Assembly (NCBI GenBank): GCA_965233705.1
Contig: CBDDTF010000003.1
Location: forward strand, 248,001 to 312,000
Direction: 5' to 3'
Source: Algihabitans sp965233705
GTDB taxonomy: Bacteria > Pseudomonadota > Alphaproteobacteria > Kiloniellales > DSM-21159
Length of the DNA: 64,000 nt
Shown: one piece after another, positions 28,787 to 37,394 of the stretch
Position numbering within the stretch: position 1 is the first letter of the stretch
Layout: each line of letters starts with the position of its first letter
Translations under genes and position numbers: made by a program
The notes under the pieces: model-generated
Told to the model about the DNA's origin: nothing
Databases searched by the model: none
Seen by the model: only the letters and a program-made list of their open reading frames with translations

Positions 28787-29568
28787 GTCCGCGCCTCCAG
28801 CCCGCGCCGGGCGGCCTCGGCGCCGGCGCCGCCGAGGTAGCTGCGCTGCACCTGCGGATCGGCGCGCACCGCCGCGGGCGCGCCGCTGGCCAGCCGGCGG
28901 CCGCGGTCGAGCACCAGCAGGCTGTCGGCGTGGGCGAAGACCACGTCCATGTCGTGCTCGGTGAACAGCACGGAGATGCCGCGTTCCTTGACGATCTCCG
29001 CCGTCAGCGCCATCAGGGCGAGGCGCTCGCGCGCGGCCATGCCCGCAGTGGGCTCGTCCATCAGCAGCAGCCGCGGCGCGTGCGCCAGGGCGATAGCCAG
29101 CTCCACCCGCTTGATGTCGCCGTAGGCCAGCAGGCCGCACTGCCGCTCGGCCTGGTCGGCCATGCCGACGCGCTCCAGCACCGCCAGCGCCGGCTCGCGG
29201 TACAGCCGCCGGGCGGCGGGCAGCAGGGCGCCCAGGCGGCGGTGATGGCTGAGCAAGGCCATCTGCACGTTCTCCACCACCGTCATGGAGGTGAAGGTCG
29301 CCGCCACCTGAAAGGTGCGCCCGACCCCCAGGCGCCAGATCCGGCGCGGCGGCAGGCCGGTGATCTCCCGCCCGTCCAGCCGGACCCGCCCGGCGTCGGG
29401 CCGGAGCTGGCCGCCGATCATGTTGAAGCAGGTCGACTTGCCGGCCCCGTTCGGCCCGATGATGGCGAAGAGCTGGCCCCGGCCCACCGTGAAGGAGACG
29501 CCGTCGACCGCGACCACCCCGCCGAAGGCCTTGGACAGGCCCTCCACCTGCAGCACCGCCTCGCTCAT
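28783..29568 (-). CDS. livG: Branched-chain amino-acid-type ABC transporter ATPase (LivG)
   Basis: A 261-residue ATPase with Walker A GPNGAGKST, LGVGRTFQVAATFTSMTVVENVQMAL (a LivG hallmark), a signature replaced by LLAYGDIKRVELAIAL, Walker B LLLMDEPTAGM and an H-loop in FTEHDMDVV. The signature LAYGDIKR instead of LSYGxQRR is a mild departure. It overlaps both livHM and livF by ATGA, indicating coupled translation. Confidence 0.93.
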   Translation of the reverse strand: MSEAVLQVEGLSKAFGGVVAVDGVSFTVGRGQLFAIIGPNGAGKSTCFNMIGGQLRPDAGRVRLDGREITGLPPRRIWRLGVGRTFQVAATFTSMTVVENVQMALLSHHRRLGALLPAARRLYREPALAVLERVGMADQAERQCGLLAYGDIKRVELAIALAHAPRLLLMDEPTAGMAARERLALMALTAEIVKERGISVLFTEHDMDVVFAHADSLLVLDRGRRLASGAPAAVRADPQVQRSYLGGAGAEAARRGLEART

Positions 29569-31460
29569 GCCGGCCGGCCGTCCCGCCGGGCCTCGGCCTC
29601 GGCGTCGGGCTCGGCGTCGGGCAGCAGGCGCTCGCGCAGGACGCCGGCCAGGCCCAGGGGGAAGGCGACCACCAGCACCAGGATCGTCGCCCCGAGCAGC
29701 GCGCGCCAGTAGTCGGTCAACGGCAGGATCTTTGCCTCCAGCAGGTGGAACACGGCGCCGCCGAGCAGCGGCCCGGTCAGCGTCTGGATGCCGCCCAGCA
29801 GGACCATGACCAGCGCGTCGACCGAGGTGGGGATGGCCAGCGCGCCGGGGTCGATGTTGCCCTTGGAGAAGACGAAGACGCCGCCGGCGACGCCGGCGCA
29901 GGCGCCGGCCAGCGTGAAGGCCAGCCACTGGTGGCGCTTCAGGTGGATGCCGACGGCGTCGGCCCGCAGGGGGGAGTCCCGCCCGGCCCGCAGGGTGTAG
30001 CCGAAGGGCGCGAAACTGGCGCGCCAGAGCAGCGCGACGGCGCCGCCGCAGACCAGCAGGGCGAGGTAGTAGTAGGCCGTGCGGCCGCTGGCCCAGTCGG
30101 CCGGCCAGATGCCGATCAGGCCGTTGTCGCCGCCGGTCAGTGCGACCCATTGGAAGGCCGTGGACCAGACGATCTGGGCGAAGGCCAGGGTCAGCATCGC
30201 CAGGTAGACCCCGGACAGACGCACCACGAACCAGCCGAACAGCAGGGCGCCGAGCCCGGCCGCCAGCGGCGCGCCGAGCAGCGCCAGCTCCATGCGCAGC
30301 CCCAGGTGATGGACCAGCAGCGCGGCGCCGTAGCCGCCCAGTCCGAAGTAGGCGGCGTGGCCGAAGGAGACCAGGCCGCCGGCGCCCATGATGAAGTTGA
30401 GGGAAAAGGCGAAGAGGGCGTAGACGAAGACCTCCAGGGCCAGCTTCTGGCCATAGGCGTCCAGTCCCAGGGGCAGCAGCAGCAGGGCCGCGACAACGCC
30501 GGCGACCAGCGCCTGCTGCACGCGGCCCAGCGGGCGCAGCGGCCGGTCGCCGGCGAAGCCGTGGCCGGTCGCGGTCTCCGGCCGGCCGAGCAGGCCCCAG
30601 GGGCGGATCACCAGCACCAGGGCCATCACCAGGAAGGGCAGGACCAGGGTAATCTCGGGCACCACCAGGATGCCGAAGGCCTGGAGCTGCGCGATGATCA
30701 GCGCCGCCAGGAAGGCGCCCAGCACGTTGCCCATGCCGCCGACCACGGTGACCACGAAGGCCTCGGCGATGACGTTGACGTCCATGAAGGGGTTGGCCGG
30801 CTCCACCGGGGTCTGCAGGGCGCCGGCCAGGCCCGCCAGGAAGCCGCCGAGGAACAGTACGCCGGTGAACAGCCGCGCCTGGTCGACGCCCAGCGCGCCG
30901 ACCATCTCGCGGTCCTCGGTGGCGGCACGCACCAGCGTGCCCCAGCGGGTGCGGTTGAACAGCAGCCAGAGCGCGCCCAGGACCAGCGGCCCGGCGGCGA
31001 TCAGCACGAGCTGGTACTCGGGAAAGCGAAAGCCGAGGATCACCACGAAGGAGTCGAAGCCCGGCGCGCGCGGCCCGAACAGCTCCTCCGGCCCCCAGAC
31101 GGTCTGCACCAGGTCCTGCACGATCAGCACCACGCCGAAGGTCGCCAGAAGCTGGAACAGCTCGTGCGCGCGGTAGATGCGCCGCAGCAGGATCAGCTCC
31201 ATGACCACGGCGACCAGACCGACGCCGGCGGCGGCCAGCGGCAGCGCCAGCCAGAAGCCGAGCGCGTCGCCCAGCAGCGCCATCATCTGCTGGGTCAGCG
31301 TGTAGGCGAAGTAGGCGCCCAGCATGTAGAAGCTGCCGTGCGCGAAGTTCACGATCCGCGTGACGCCGAAGATGATCGTCAGGCCGCAGGCGACCAGGAA
31401 GAGGTTCGACGCGCTGGCCAGCCCGTTGAGGAACTGGATGAAGACGAAGGCGGGGTCCAT
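29565..31460 (-). CDS. Fused LivH-LivM permease of a Liv-type ABC transporter
   Basis: A 631-residue protein that joins two permeases normally made as separate chains. Residues 1-290 are LivH-like (ITRIVNFAHG-type motif FGVTRIVNFAHGSFYMLGAY; LFTGVLFLGGFLAGLAGALQ). Residues 320-615 are LivM-like (GGLVSFGHAAYFGLGGYGAAL; AGVAGGVFVFSKGNIDP). About 16 hydrophobic segments are expected. The linker (about 290-320) is hydrophilic. The C-terminus has a short PDAE duplication from a 12-bp repeat. It overlaps livG by ATGA. A natural fusion is more likely than a sequencing error because the frame is open throughout. Confidence 0.92.
   Translation of the reverse strand: MDPAFVFIQFLNGLASASNLFLVACGLTIIFGVTRIVNFAHGSFYMLGAYFAYTLTQQMMALLGDALGFWLALPLAAAGVGLVAVVMELILLRRIYRAHELFQLLATFGVVLIVQDLVQTVWGPEELFGPRAPGFDSFVVILGFRFPEYQLVLIAAGPLVLGALWLLFNRTRWGTLVRAATEDREMVGALGVDQARLFTGVLFLGGFLAGLAGALQTPVEPANPFMDVNVIAEAFVVTVVGGMGNVLGAFLAALIIAQLQAFGILVVPEITLVLPFLVMALVLVIRPWGLLGRPETATGHGFAGDRPLRPLGRVQQALVAGVVAALLLLPLGLDAYGQKLALEVFVYALFAFSLNFIMGAGGLVSFGHAAYFGLGGYGAALLVHHLGLRMELALLGAPLAAGLGALLFGWFVVRLSGVYLAMLTLAFAQIVWSTAFQWVALTGGDNGLIGIWPADWASGRTAYYYLALLVCGGAVALLWRASFAPFGYTLRAGRDSPLRADAVGIHLKRHQWLAFTLAGACAGVAGGVFVFSKGNIDPGALAIPTSVDALVMVLLGGIQTLTGPLLGGAVFHLLEAKILPLTDYWRALLGATILVLVVAFPLGLAGVLRERLLPDAEPDAEAEARRDGRPA
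29599..29622 (-). repeat. 12-bp tandem duplication inside livHM
   Basis: Two exact copies of TCGGCGTCGGGC are read in frame and produce an acidic PDAE-type C-terminal repeat. Confidence 0.85.
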
Positions 31461-31492
31461 CGGCGGCGGGGTCCCTCGGCGGCGGCGGGCGT

Positions 31493-31530
31493 CGGCTCTG
31501 TCTCGGCCGGGCGGCTCTGTCTCGGCCGGG
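31493..31530. repeat. 19-bp tandem duplication between livK and livHM
   Basis: Two exact copies of CGGCTCTGTCTCGGCCGGG lie in the 108-base gap between the binding-protein gene and the permease gene of the Liv operon. Confidence 0.9.
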
Positions 31531-31568
31531 CGGTCCTTGCGGGGCGCGACGCCCGCGGCGGCGGTCGC

Positions 31569-32804
31569 CTACTCGGCGGGGCGCACCGCCTTCACCGCCG
31601 CGGCGCTGGGCACATAGTCGGCCCCGTCGGCGTAGGACCAGTCGACCATCCGGCCCTGGCCGTCCTCGACCGCCAGCGGACCGACGAAGGCGCCCATGGT
31701 CGACTGGTGGTCGAGGGCGCGCAGGGTGACCGGGCCGAGCGGGGTCTCGACCTGCAGGCCCTTGAGGGTGTCGACCAGCGCCTCCGTCTCGGTGGTGCCG
31801 GCGGTCTCCAGCAGGGTGCCGATGGTCTGCCCGGCGATGTAGCCGAGCAGCGAGGCCAGCCGCGGGAAGTCGTCGTAGCGGTCTTGGTAGGCGGTGAGGA
31901 AGGCACGGTGTTCGGGCGTGTTGATCTGGTCCCAGGGATAGCCGGTGACGATCCAGCCCTCCGGCGCCTCTGCGCCCATCGGCACCAGGTACTCCGGCTC
32001 GCCGGTCAGCAGGCTGAGCACCGTGCGCCCTTCGAACAGGCCGCGCAGCTCGCCCTCGCGCACCAGCTTGGCCAGGTCGCCGGCGAAGGTGGCGTTGAAG
32101 ATGCCGTCGGGGTCGGCCCGCAGCACCGCCTGGGCGGTGGCCCCGGCGTCGATCTTGCCCTGGGCCGGATACTGCTCGATCACCACCTCGGCCTCGGGCA
32201 GGGTCTCGGCCAGCAGGGCCTTGAAGTTCTCCGCCGCCGACTGCCCGTATTCGTAGTTCGGCGCGATGATCGCCCAGGTCTTGGCGCCGCTGTCGCGGGC
32301 CGCCTCCACCAGCATGCGGGTCTGCATGTAGGTGTTGGGGCGGATGCGGAAGGTGTAGCGGTTGCCCTGCGACATGGTCAGGGCGTCGGTCAGCGGTTCG
32401 GTCGCCAGGAACAGCACCTGCTTCTGCTTGGCGTAGTCGCTGACCGCCAGGCCGATGTTGGAGAAGAAGGTGCCGAACAGGAAGGCGACTTCCTCGTTGG
32501 TGACCAGCTCGTCGGCGACCCGTACGGCGTCGGCCGTGGTGCCGCCGTCGTCGCGGCTGATCACCTCCAGGGGCCGCCCGCCCAGGACGCCGCCGGCGGC
32601 GTTGATCTCCTCGACCGCGAGCTGCCAGCCCTTGCGGTAGGGCTCGGCGAAGGCGGCCATGCGCGCGTAGGAGAAGAGCTCGCCGATCTTCACGCTGTCC
32701 TGCTTCACGCTGTCCTGCGCGCGGGCGCCCGTCGTGCCGGGGCCGAGCGCCACGGCGGCGGCCAGCGCGACGGCCCCCGCGGCCATAAAACGACGCTTCA
32801 CCAT
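31569..32804 (-). CDS. Liv-type ABC transporter substrate-binding protein
   Basis: A 411-residue periplasmic-binding-protein type I (peripla_BP_6) protein with a signal peptide (1-29, ending ARAQ). The mature part begins with a duplicated QDSVK unit from a 15-bp repeat, then KIGELFSYARMAAFAEPYRKGWQLAVEEINAAGG, typical of amide/branched-chain amino-acid binding proteins. It is the first gene of the Liv operon and likely binds an amino acid, amide or urea-like compound. Its real ligand cannot be read from sequence. The start ATG at 32804 gives a normal signal peptide. Confidence 0.9.
   Translation of the reverse strand: MVKRRFMAAGAVALAAAVALGPGTTGARAQDSVKQDSVKIGELFSYARMAAFAEPYRKGWQLAVEEINAAGGVLGGRPLEVISRDDGGTTADAVRVADELVTNEEVAFLFGTFFSNIGLAVSDYAKQKQVLFLATEPLTDALTMSQGNRYTFRIRPNTYMQTRMLVEAARDSGAKTWAIIAPNYEYGQSAAENFKALLAETLPEAEVVIEQYPAQGKIDAGATAQAVLRADPDGIFNATFAGDLAKLVREGELRGLFEGRTVLSLLTGEPEYLVPMGAEAPEGWIVTGYPWDQINTPEHRAFLTAYQDRYDDFPRLASLLGYIAGQTIGTLLETAGTTETEALVDTLKGLQVETPLGPVTLRALDHQSTMGAFVGPLAVEDGQGRMVDWSYADGADYVPSAAAVKAVRPAE
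32688..32717 (-). repeat. 15-bp tandem duplication at the mature N-terminus of the Liv binding protein
   Basis: Two exact copies of CTTCACGCTGTCCTG are read in frame as QDSVK twice, directly after the signal-peptide cleavage region. Confidence 0.9.
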
Positions 32805-33108
32805 GGTGTTTCCGTCTCCCTCTCCTCGTCTCGCCTGGCCGCAGCCCGCCGCAAGTCTCCGCAGGCCCCCTGGCGCCCCCGGAGGCCCCTCGTGTCCCCG
32901 TCGCCCCCCGTCGCCCCCGCGCCCCCTATCCAGTAGCAGAAGATGGCGGCGCTGAGCAGGCCGCGTTGCGCCCCGTCGGGCGCCTCGCCGCTCCGCAGCG
33001 GCGGGAGCGGGACGGCGAGCGCGCTTGCATCCGGCCGCCGGCTCGGCTTTTGTCCCCGGGCCGGCGCTGCGAGCGCGCCGCGCTCCACGTGCTCTGGGGG
33101 GAGACGCC
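32805..33108. other. 304-base divergent promoter region
   Basis: This region separates the Liv operon (leftward) from the TRAP binding-protein gene (rightward) and should hold both promoters. It is GC-rich with a C-rich tract near 32860-32925. I see no clear operator, riboswitch or small gene in it. Confidence 0.5.
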
Positions 33109-34170
33109 ATGCCCGATCGCATCGCCCGCCGCCGGCCGCGCGCCGCCGCTGCCTGTGCCGCCACCGTCATGGCCGTCATGGCCGCCGCCACGCTGACCGC
33201 CCCGGCCGCCACGGCGCAGGAGGCCAAGCTGCGCTTCGCCCACTTCATGCCGGCCAACTCCTGGCAGAACACGGAGCTGTTTCAGGCCTGGGCCGAGTCG
33301 GTCGAGGCGGCCTCCGACGGGCGCATCGCGGTGGAGGTCTATCCGGCCCAGACCCTCGGCAAGGCGCCGCAGGGCTACGACAACGCCCGCAACGGTGTTG
33401 CCGAGATCGCCTGGACCGTCCAGGGCTACACCGCCAACCGCTTTCCGCTCAGCCAGATCGTCGAGCTGCCCGGGCTATTCGAGACGGCCGAGGTCGGCTC
33501 CTGCGCCTTCCAGAAGCTCTACGACAGCGGCGCGCTGGCGGCGGAGTACGACGATACGCGGGTGCTCTTCGTGCACACCCACGGCCCCGGCCACCTGCAC
33601 ACCGGCGACACGGCGGTCACCACACTGGAGGATCTTAAGGGTCTGCGGATCCGCCGGCCGACGGCGGTGATCGGCACGCTGCTGGAGGAGCTGGGGGCCG
33701 AGCCGGTCGGCCTGCCGGCGCCGGCGATCTACGAGAGCGCCCAGCGCGGGGTGATCGACGGCTTTCTGCTGCCCTGGGAGGCGGTGGCGGGTTTTCGGGC
33801 CGACGAGGTCTCCGACCACCACACCGAGGTCGGGCTCTATGCCCTGGCCTTCGTGGCGACCATGAACCAGGGCGCCTACGATCGGCTGCCGGACGATCTC
33901 AAGGCGGTGATCGACGCTCACTCCGGCCTGGACTGGGCGCTGAAGGCGGGGCGTGGCTACGACGCCGGCGACGTGACCGGGCGGGCGGCCACCCTGGCCA
34001 ACGGCGAGCTCCACCAGATCACGGACCGCCCCGCCTGGGCGGCGGCGGCGGCGCGGGCGCGCGAGCGCTACCTCGACGAACTGGAGGCGCGCGGCCTGCC
34101 GGCCCGCGAAACCTACGCCGCGGTGCAGGACTACGTTGCTGACTGCCGGCGCGAGCTGGGTGCCGACTGA
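33109..34170 (+). CDS. TRAP transporter substrate-binding protein (DctP family)
   Basis: A 353-residue DctP-type binding protein with a signal peptide (1-36, ending ATAQ). Family features are LRFAHFMPANSWQNTELFQAWAES, VYPAQTLGKAPQGYDNARNGVAEIAW and the conserved arginine region LKGLRIRRPT. It captures an organic acid or similar solute for the TRAP permease encoded 700 bases downstream. The ATG at 33109 follows GGGGGGAGACGCC. An antisense small gene lies between it and the permease genes. Confidence 0.93.
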   Translation: MPDRIARRRPRAAAACAATVMAVMAAATLTAPAATAQEAKLRFAHFMPANSWQNTELFQAWAESVEAASDGRIAVEVYPAQTLGKAPQGYDNARNGVAEIAWTVQGYTANRFPLSQIVELPGLFETAEVGSCAFQKLYDSGALAAEYDDTRVLFVHTHGPGHLHTGDTAVTTLEDLKGLRIRRPTAVIGTLLEELGAEPVGLPAPAIYESAQRGVIDGFLLPWEAVAGFRADEVSDHHTEVGLYALAFVATMNQGAYDRLPDDLKAVIDAHSGLDWALKAGRGYDAGDVTGRAATLANGELHQITDRPAWAAAAARARERYLDELEARGLPARETYAAVQDYVADCRRELGAD

Positions 34171-34291
34171 GGCGAAGGCCCCGGCAAGCGCCCGGAGTGG
34201 CCCGGGATTGGGCGCCGGGCTTGGCGGCCGAACGCGAGAAAGCGGGCCCGCGCCGCGGCGGGGCCGCTCTCCCGGTCCGGTCGGCGCGGGA

Positions 34292-34621
34292 TCAGGCGGC
34301 GGAGCCGTCGCCCCCCGTGCCGTTGGGGGTGCCCATCGGATCGGTCTGACCGGTCAGGTCGACCAGGATCTCGGTGGCCTCGGGCTCGATGGCGCCGATC
34401 TCCGACTTGTTCTCGTCGGCCCAGGCGGCGATGAGGATCAGCCGCGCGGTGTCCGAGGCCTCCTCGATCGGCTCGAACACCAGCAGGCCGGGCTCGCCGA
34501 CATAGAAGCTGTGTTCGCCGAAGGCCTGGGAAAGCTGGCTGTAGGCGGCGTGGTCCTCGGCCAGGGGTTCGGCGCCGAGCTTGGTCTTAACGACGTCGAT
34601 CTGGTCGGCGGTGAGTTTCAT
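34292..34621 (-). CDS. Small acidic hypothetical protein (109 aa)
   Basis: A 109-residue acidic protein beginning MKLTADQIDVVKTKLGAEPL, with a predicted helical N-terminus and a strand-rich middle (HSFYVGEPGLLVFEPIEE). No domain is recognised. The non-repetitive, amphipathic composition and the normal ATG start suggest that it is real. It lies antisense between the TRAP binding-protein gene and the TRAP permease genes, breaking what is usually one operon. Confidence 0.6.
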   Translation of the reverse strand: MKLTADQIDVVKTKLGAEPLAEDHAAYSQLSQAFGEHSFYVGEPGLLVFEPIEEASDTARLILIAAWADENKSEIGAIEPEATEILVDLTGQTDPMGTPNGTGGDGSAA

Positions 34622-34888
34622 GGCGTCGTCCTGTTCGTCTTGCAGATGCGTGGATACCCCGAGCAGGCACGACAGAGTGCTTACGCCAAGGCGGGGCCAA
34701 TGGCGTGCGCAAGCGATGTCGCGATGTGGGGGAATGGTCGAGTCGTAACAGCTTCGCAGCGGCGACGAAACCCGAAGAATTCGGAAAATCCCGTGACAGG
34801 GCTTCCGCGGCCCGGGCGCGCGTGGCATGACGGCCCGAGCCCAGTTCCCGTCCCCGCCGCCCGCCGGACACGAGGCCCCTTGTAGCCG

Positions 34889-35446
34889 ATGTCGCGCGCT
34901 CGCCACCGACGACGCCTGCCGAGGCTGCGCCTGCTCGCCGTCTTCGACGGTCTGGCGGGGGGCGCGCTGGTGGCGATGCTGGCGGTGACCGCGGCCGGGA
35001 TCCTGACGCGGCTGCTGTTCGACCTGAGCGGCGGCGCGCTCGACCTGCTGGTCGGCGATGCGGTGGAGGTGGCGACCTACGCCCTGCTGGTCACGGTCTT
35101 CGCCGCACTGCCGCGCGCGCTCGCCGACGGGCTGGTCCGGGTCGAGCTGTTCAGCCGCGCCTGGCCGGCCTGGCTGCAAGGCGCGCTGGACCGCCTCTGG
35201 GACCTCAGCTTCGCCCTGCTGGCGGGCCTGCTCGCCTGGCGCTACGCGCGCGAGACCCTGGCGGTGCTGGCGCGCGGCGAGACGACCCAGGACATGCAGC
35301 TTCCGCTCTGGCCCTTCTATCTCTTCGCGGCCCTGGCCTTCGCCGGGGGCGGCCTGATCGCTCTGGCCAAGCTGCGCCGCTGGGCCGCCCCGCGCCGCCG
35401 GGCCGGGCCGAGCCGCCGGGCCGAGCCGCCGGACGCCGCCCGATGA
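34889..35446 (+). CDS. TRAP transporter small permease (DctQ family)
   Basis: A 185-residue protein with four hydrophobic segments (about 20-42, 58-80, 103-123 and 141-161) and the DctQ features FAALPRALADGLVRVELFSR and TTQDMQLPLWPFYLFAALAF. It forms the membrane complex with DctM. Its stop overlaps the DctM start by four bases (ATGA). Confidence 0.92.
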   Translation: MSRARHRRRLPRLRLLAVFDGLAGGALVAMLAVTAAGILTRLLFDLSGGALDLLVGDAVEVATYALLVTVFAALPRALADGLVRVELFSRAWPAWLQGALDRLWDLSFALLAGLLAWRYARETLAVLARGETTQDMQLPLWPFYLFAALAFAGGGLIALAKLRRWAAPRRRAGPSRRAEPPDAAR

Positions 35447-36747
35447 GCCCGCCGGAGGTGGGCTTCGTCAGCCTGGCTATGCTGCTGGTGCTGCTGGTGC
35501 TGCGCTGTCCGGTGGCGCTGGCGATGATCCTGGTCGGCCTCGGCGGCTTCGCCGTCCTGGCCAGCCCCCAGGCGGCCCTGGCCGTCCTCGCCGCCGCGCC
35601 CTGGGACGTGGCGACCAACTATGCCTTCACCCTGGTGCCGCTGTTCCTGCTGATGGGCAACCTGGCGGCCCAGGCGGGCCTGTCGCGCGACCTCTTCGCT
35701 GCGGCGCGCCGGCTGCTGGCGGGCTGGCGCGGCGGCCTGCCGCTGGCCGCGGTGCTGGCGAGCGGCGGCTTCTCGGCGGTCTCCGGCTCGTCGCTGGCGA
35801 CCGCGGCCACCATGGCCCGCGTCGCGCTGCCGGAGATGCGCGCCAACGGCACGGCGCCGCGCCTGGCGGCCGGCACCCTGGCCGCCGGCGGTACCCTGGG
35901 CATCATGATCCCGCCATCGATCGCGCTGCTGCTCTATGCGCTGATCACCCAGCAGTCGGTGGCGGCCCTGTTTCTCGCCGGTGTCCTACCGGGGCTGCTG
36001 GCGGTCGCGCTCTACGCCCTGACCATCGCGCTCCTGGTGCGGCTGCGGCCGGCGGCCGGTGGCCGCCCGGTGGATCGCGGCCGCGAGCCGCTGGGCGCGG
36101 CGCTGCGCCCGGCGCTGCCGGTACTCGGGCTGTTCGTGCTGGTGATGGGCGGGCTCTACGGCGGGCTCTTCACCCCGACCGAGGCGGCCGGCGCCGGCGC
36201 CTTCCTGACCCTGCTGGTCGCGCTGCGGCGGGGCATGGGCTGGTCCGGCTTTTGCCGGGCGGTCACCGACACGCTGCGCACCAGCGGCGCGCTTTTCCTG
36301 ATTATCATCGGCGCCGAGGTCTTCGGCTACCTGCTCTCCGTCTCGCGCATTCCGGCCGAGCTGGTTTCGCTGATCGCCGCGCTGGAGCTGGCGCCCTGGA
36401 TGGTGATCGCCGCCATCCTGGTGTTCTTCGTGCTGCTGGGCTGCGTGATGGACAGCCTTGCGATGATCCTGCTGACCGTGCCGGTCGTCTTCCCGCTGGT
36501 GCTGGAGGCGGGCTACGACCCGGTCTGGTTCGGCATCCTGGCGGTGGTCGCGGTCGAGCTGGGGCTGATCACGCCGCCGGTGGGCATGAATCTCTTCGTC
36601 ATCGCCTCGGTCGACCCGCAGACCCGCAGCGAGGAGGTGATGGCCGGCGCTCTGCCCTTCGTGCTGGCCGACCTCGTCAGGCTTGCGATTCTCGCCGCCT
36701 TCCCCATCATCGCCCTGGCCCTTCCGGCCTGGTTCGGCGCCGTTTGA
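35443..36747 (+). CDS. TRAP transporter large permease (DctM family)
   Basis: A 434-residue polytopic permease with about 11-12 membrane segments. DctM signatures: FTLVPLFLLMGNLAAQAGLSRDLF, GGFSAVSGSSLATAATMARVALPEM, GTLGIMIPPSIALLLYA, GLFTPTEAAGAGAF and ITPPVGMNLFVI. It carries the ion-coupled transport step for the solute delivered by the DctP protein. Translation is coupled to DctQ by the ATGA overlap. Confidence 0.94.
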   Translation: MSPPEVGFVSLAMLLVLLVLRCPVALAMILVGLGGFAVLASPQAALAVLAAAPWDVATNYAFTLVPLFLLMGNLAAQAGLSRDLFAAARRLLAGWRGGLPLAAVLASGGFSAVSGSSLATAATMARVALPEMRANGTAPRLAAGTLAAGGTLGIMIPPSIALLLYALITQQSVAALFLAGVLPGLLAVALYALTIALLVRLRPAAGGRPVDRGREPLGAALRPALPVLGLFVLVMGGLYGGLFTPTEAAGAGAFLTLLVALRRGMGWSGFCRAVTDTLRTSGALFLIIIGAEVFGYLLSVSRIPAELVSLIAALELAPWMVIAAILVFFVLLGCVMDSLAMILLTVPVVFPLVLEAGYDPVWFGILAVVAVELGLITPPVGMNLFVIASVDPQTRSEEVMAGALPFVLADLVRLAILAAFPIIALALPAWFGAV

Positions 36748-36763
36748 GCGGGAGACGCCGCCC

Positions 36764-37318
36764 ATGGACGAGGATCTGGTGCATGTCGCGGTCTCGGTCG
36801 AGCTGCCGACCGACACGGCCTTCGCGCTGTTCACCGAGGGGATCGACCGCTGGTGGCCGAAGGCGGCGGGCTTCCTGCGCGCGCCGGCCGCCGAGATCGG
36901 CCTGACGGCCGAGGCCGGCTGGTTCGAGCGCGGCCCGGACGGCGCGCTCCGCGCCTGGGGTGCCGCCCTGGCCTGGCAGCCGCCGCAACGCCTGCTGCTG
37001 GCCTGGCAGGGGGCGCCCGAGACCCGGACCGGCGCGCCCGCGACCGACCTTGCACCGGAGCCCGCGCCAGCCCCTGCGCCGGACCCGGCGCAGGCCAGCG
37101 AGGCGGAGCTGCGCTTCACGCCGATCGAGCCGGGGCGGACCCTGGTCGAGGTGACCCACCGGGGCTTCGCCCGGCACGGGCCGGCCGGGGCCGAGCTGGC
37201 GGCGGCGCTGGCGTCGCCGCGCGGCTGGCCCGCCCTGCTGGAGGCCTACCGCGCGCTTGCTCAGGCCGAGGCCGCGGCGCCGACGGACGCCCCCGCCGGT
37301 CGCGAAAAATCACTCTAA
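36764..37318 (+). CDS. SRPBCC/AHSA1-type protein whose stop codon lies in a palindromic repeat
   Basis: A 184-residue START-like protein of the AHSA1/Aha1-C type: VHVAVSVELPTDTAFALFTEGIDRWWP at the N-terminus, then an interrupted sheet and ELRFTPIEPGRTLVEVTHRGF. A Pro/Ala-rich insertion (about 95-110) is unusual. It follows the TRAP genes after 16 bases with GGGAGACG ahead of its ATG, so it may be co-transcribed. The last seven codons (GREKSL and the stop) are encoded by half of a type A palindromic element, implying that insertion changed the C-terminus. Confidence 0.8.
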   Translation: MDEDLVHVAVSVELPTDTAFALFTEGIDRWWPKAAGFLRAPAAEIGLTAEAGWFERGPDGALRAWGAALAWQPPQRLLLAWQGAPETRTGAPATDLAPEPAPAPAPDPAQASEAELRFTPIEPGRTLVEVTHRGFARHGPAGAELAAALASPRGWPALLEAYRALAQAEAAAPTDAPAGREKSL

Positions 37319-37394
37319 CCTGTTGGTGTAGAGCAGGTTTCTTGTGATCGTTTGGACCCACGCTGTGGGTCCAAACGATCACAATCGGCTCTAG
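37295..37394. repeat. Composite palindromic repeat: type A half plus type B copy 2
   Basis: The minus-strand reading runs from the type B end CCTGCTCT through a 13-base linker to the type A arm AGAGTGATTTTTCGCGACC, the arrangement also seen at 15867-15905. The type B part (37330-37394) has a perfect stem TGATCGTTTGGACCCAC with GTGGGTCCAAACGATCA and ends GGCTCTAG. The IS5-family element is inserted exactly at that CTAG. Confidence 0.9.

Noticed and set aside
29745..32936. A 1,063-codon open frame on the plus strand
   Set aside because: It is the antisense shadow of the Liv operon. It has Gln/Gly/Arg/His-rich low-complexity translation and no domain, while the minus-strand genes have clear family motifs.
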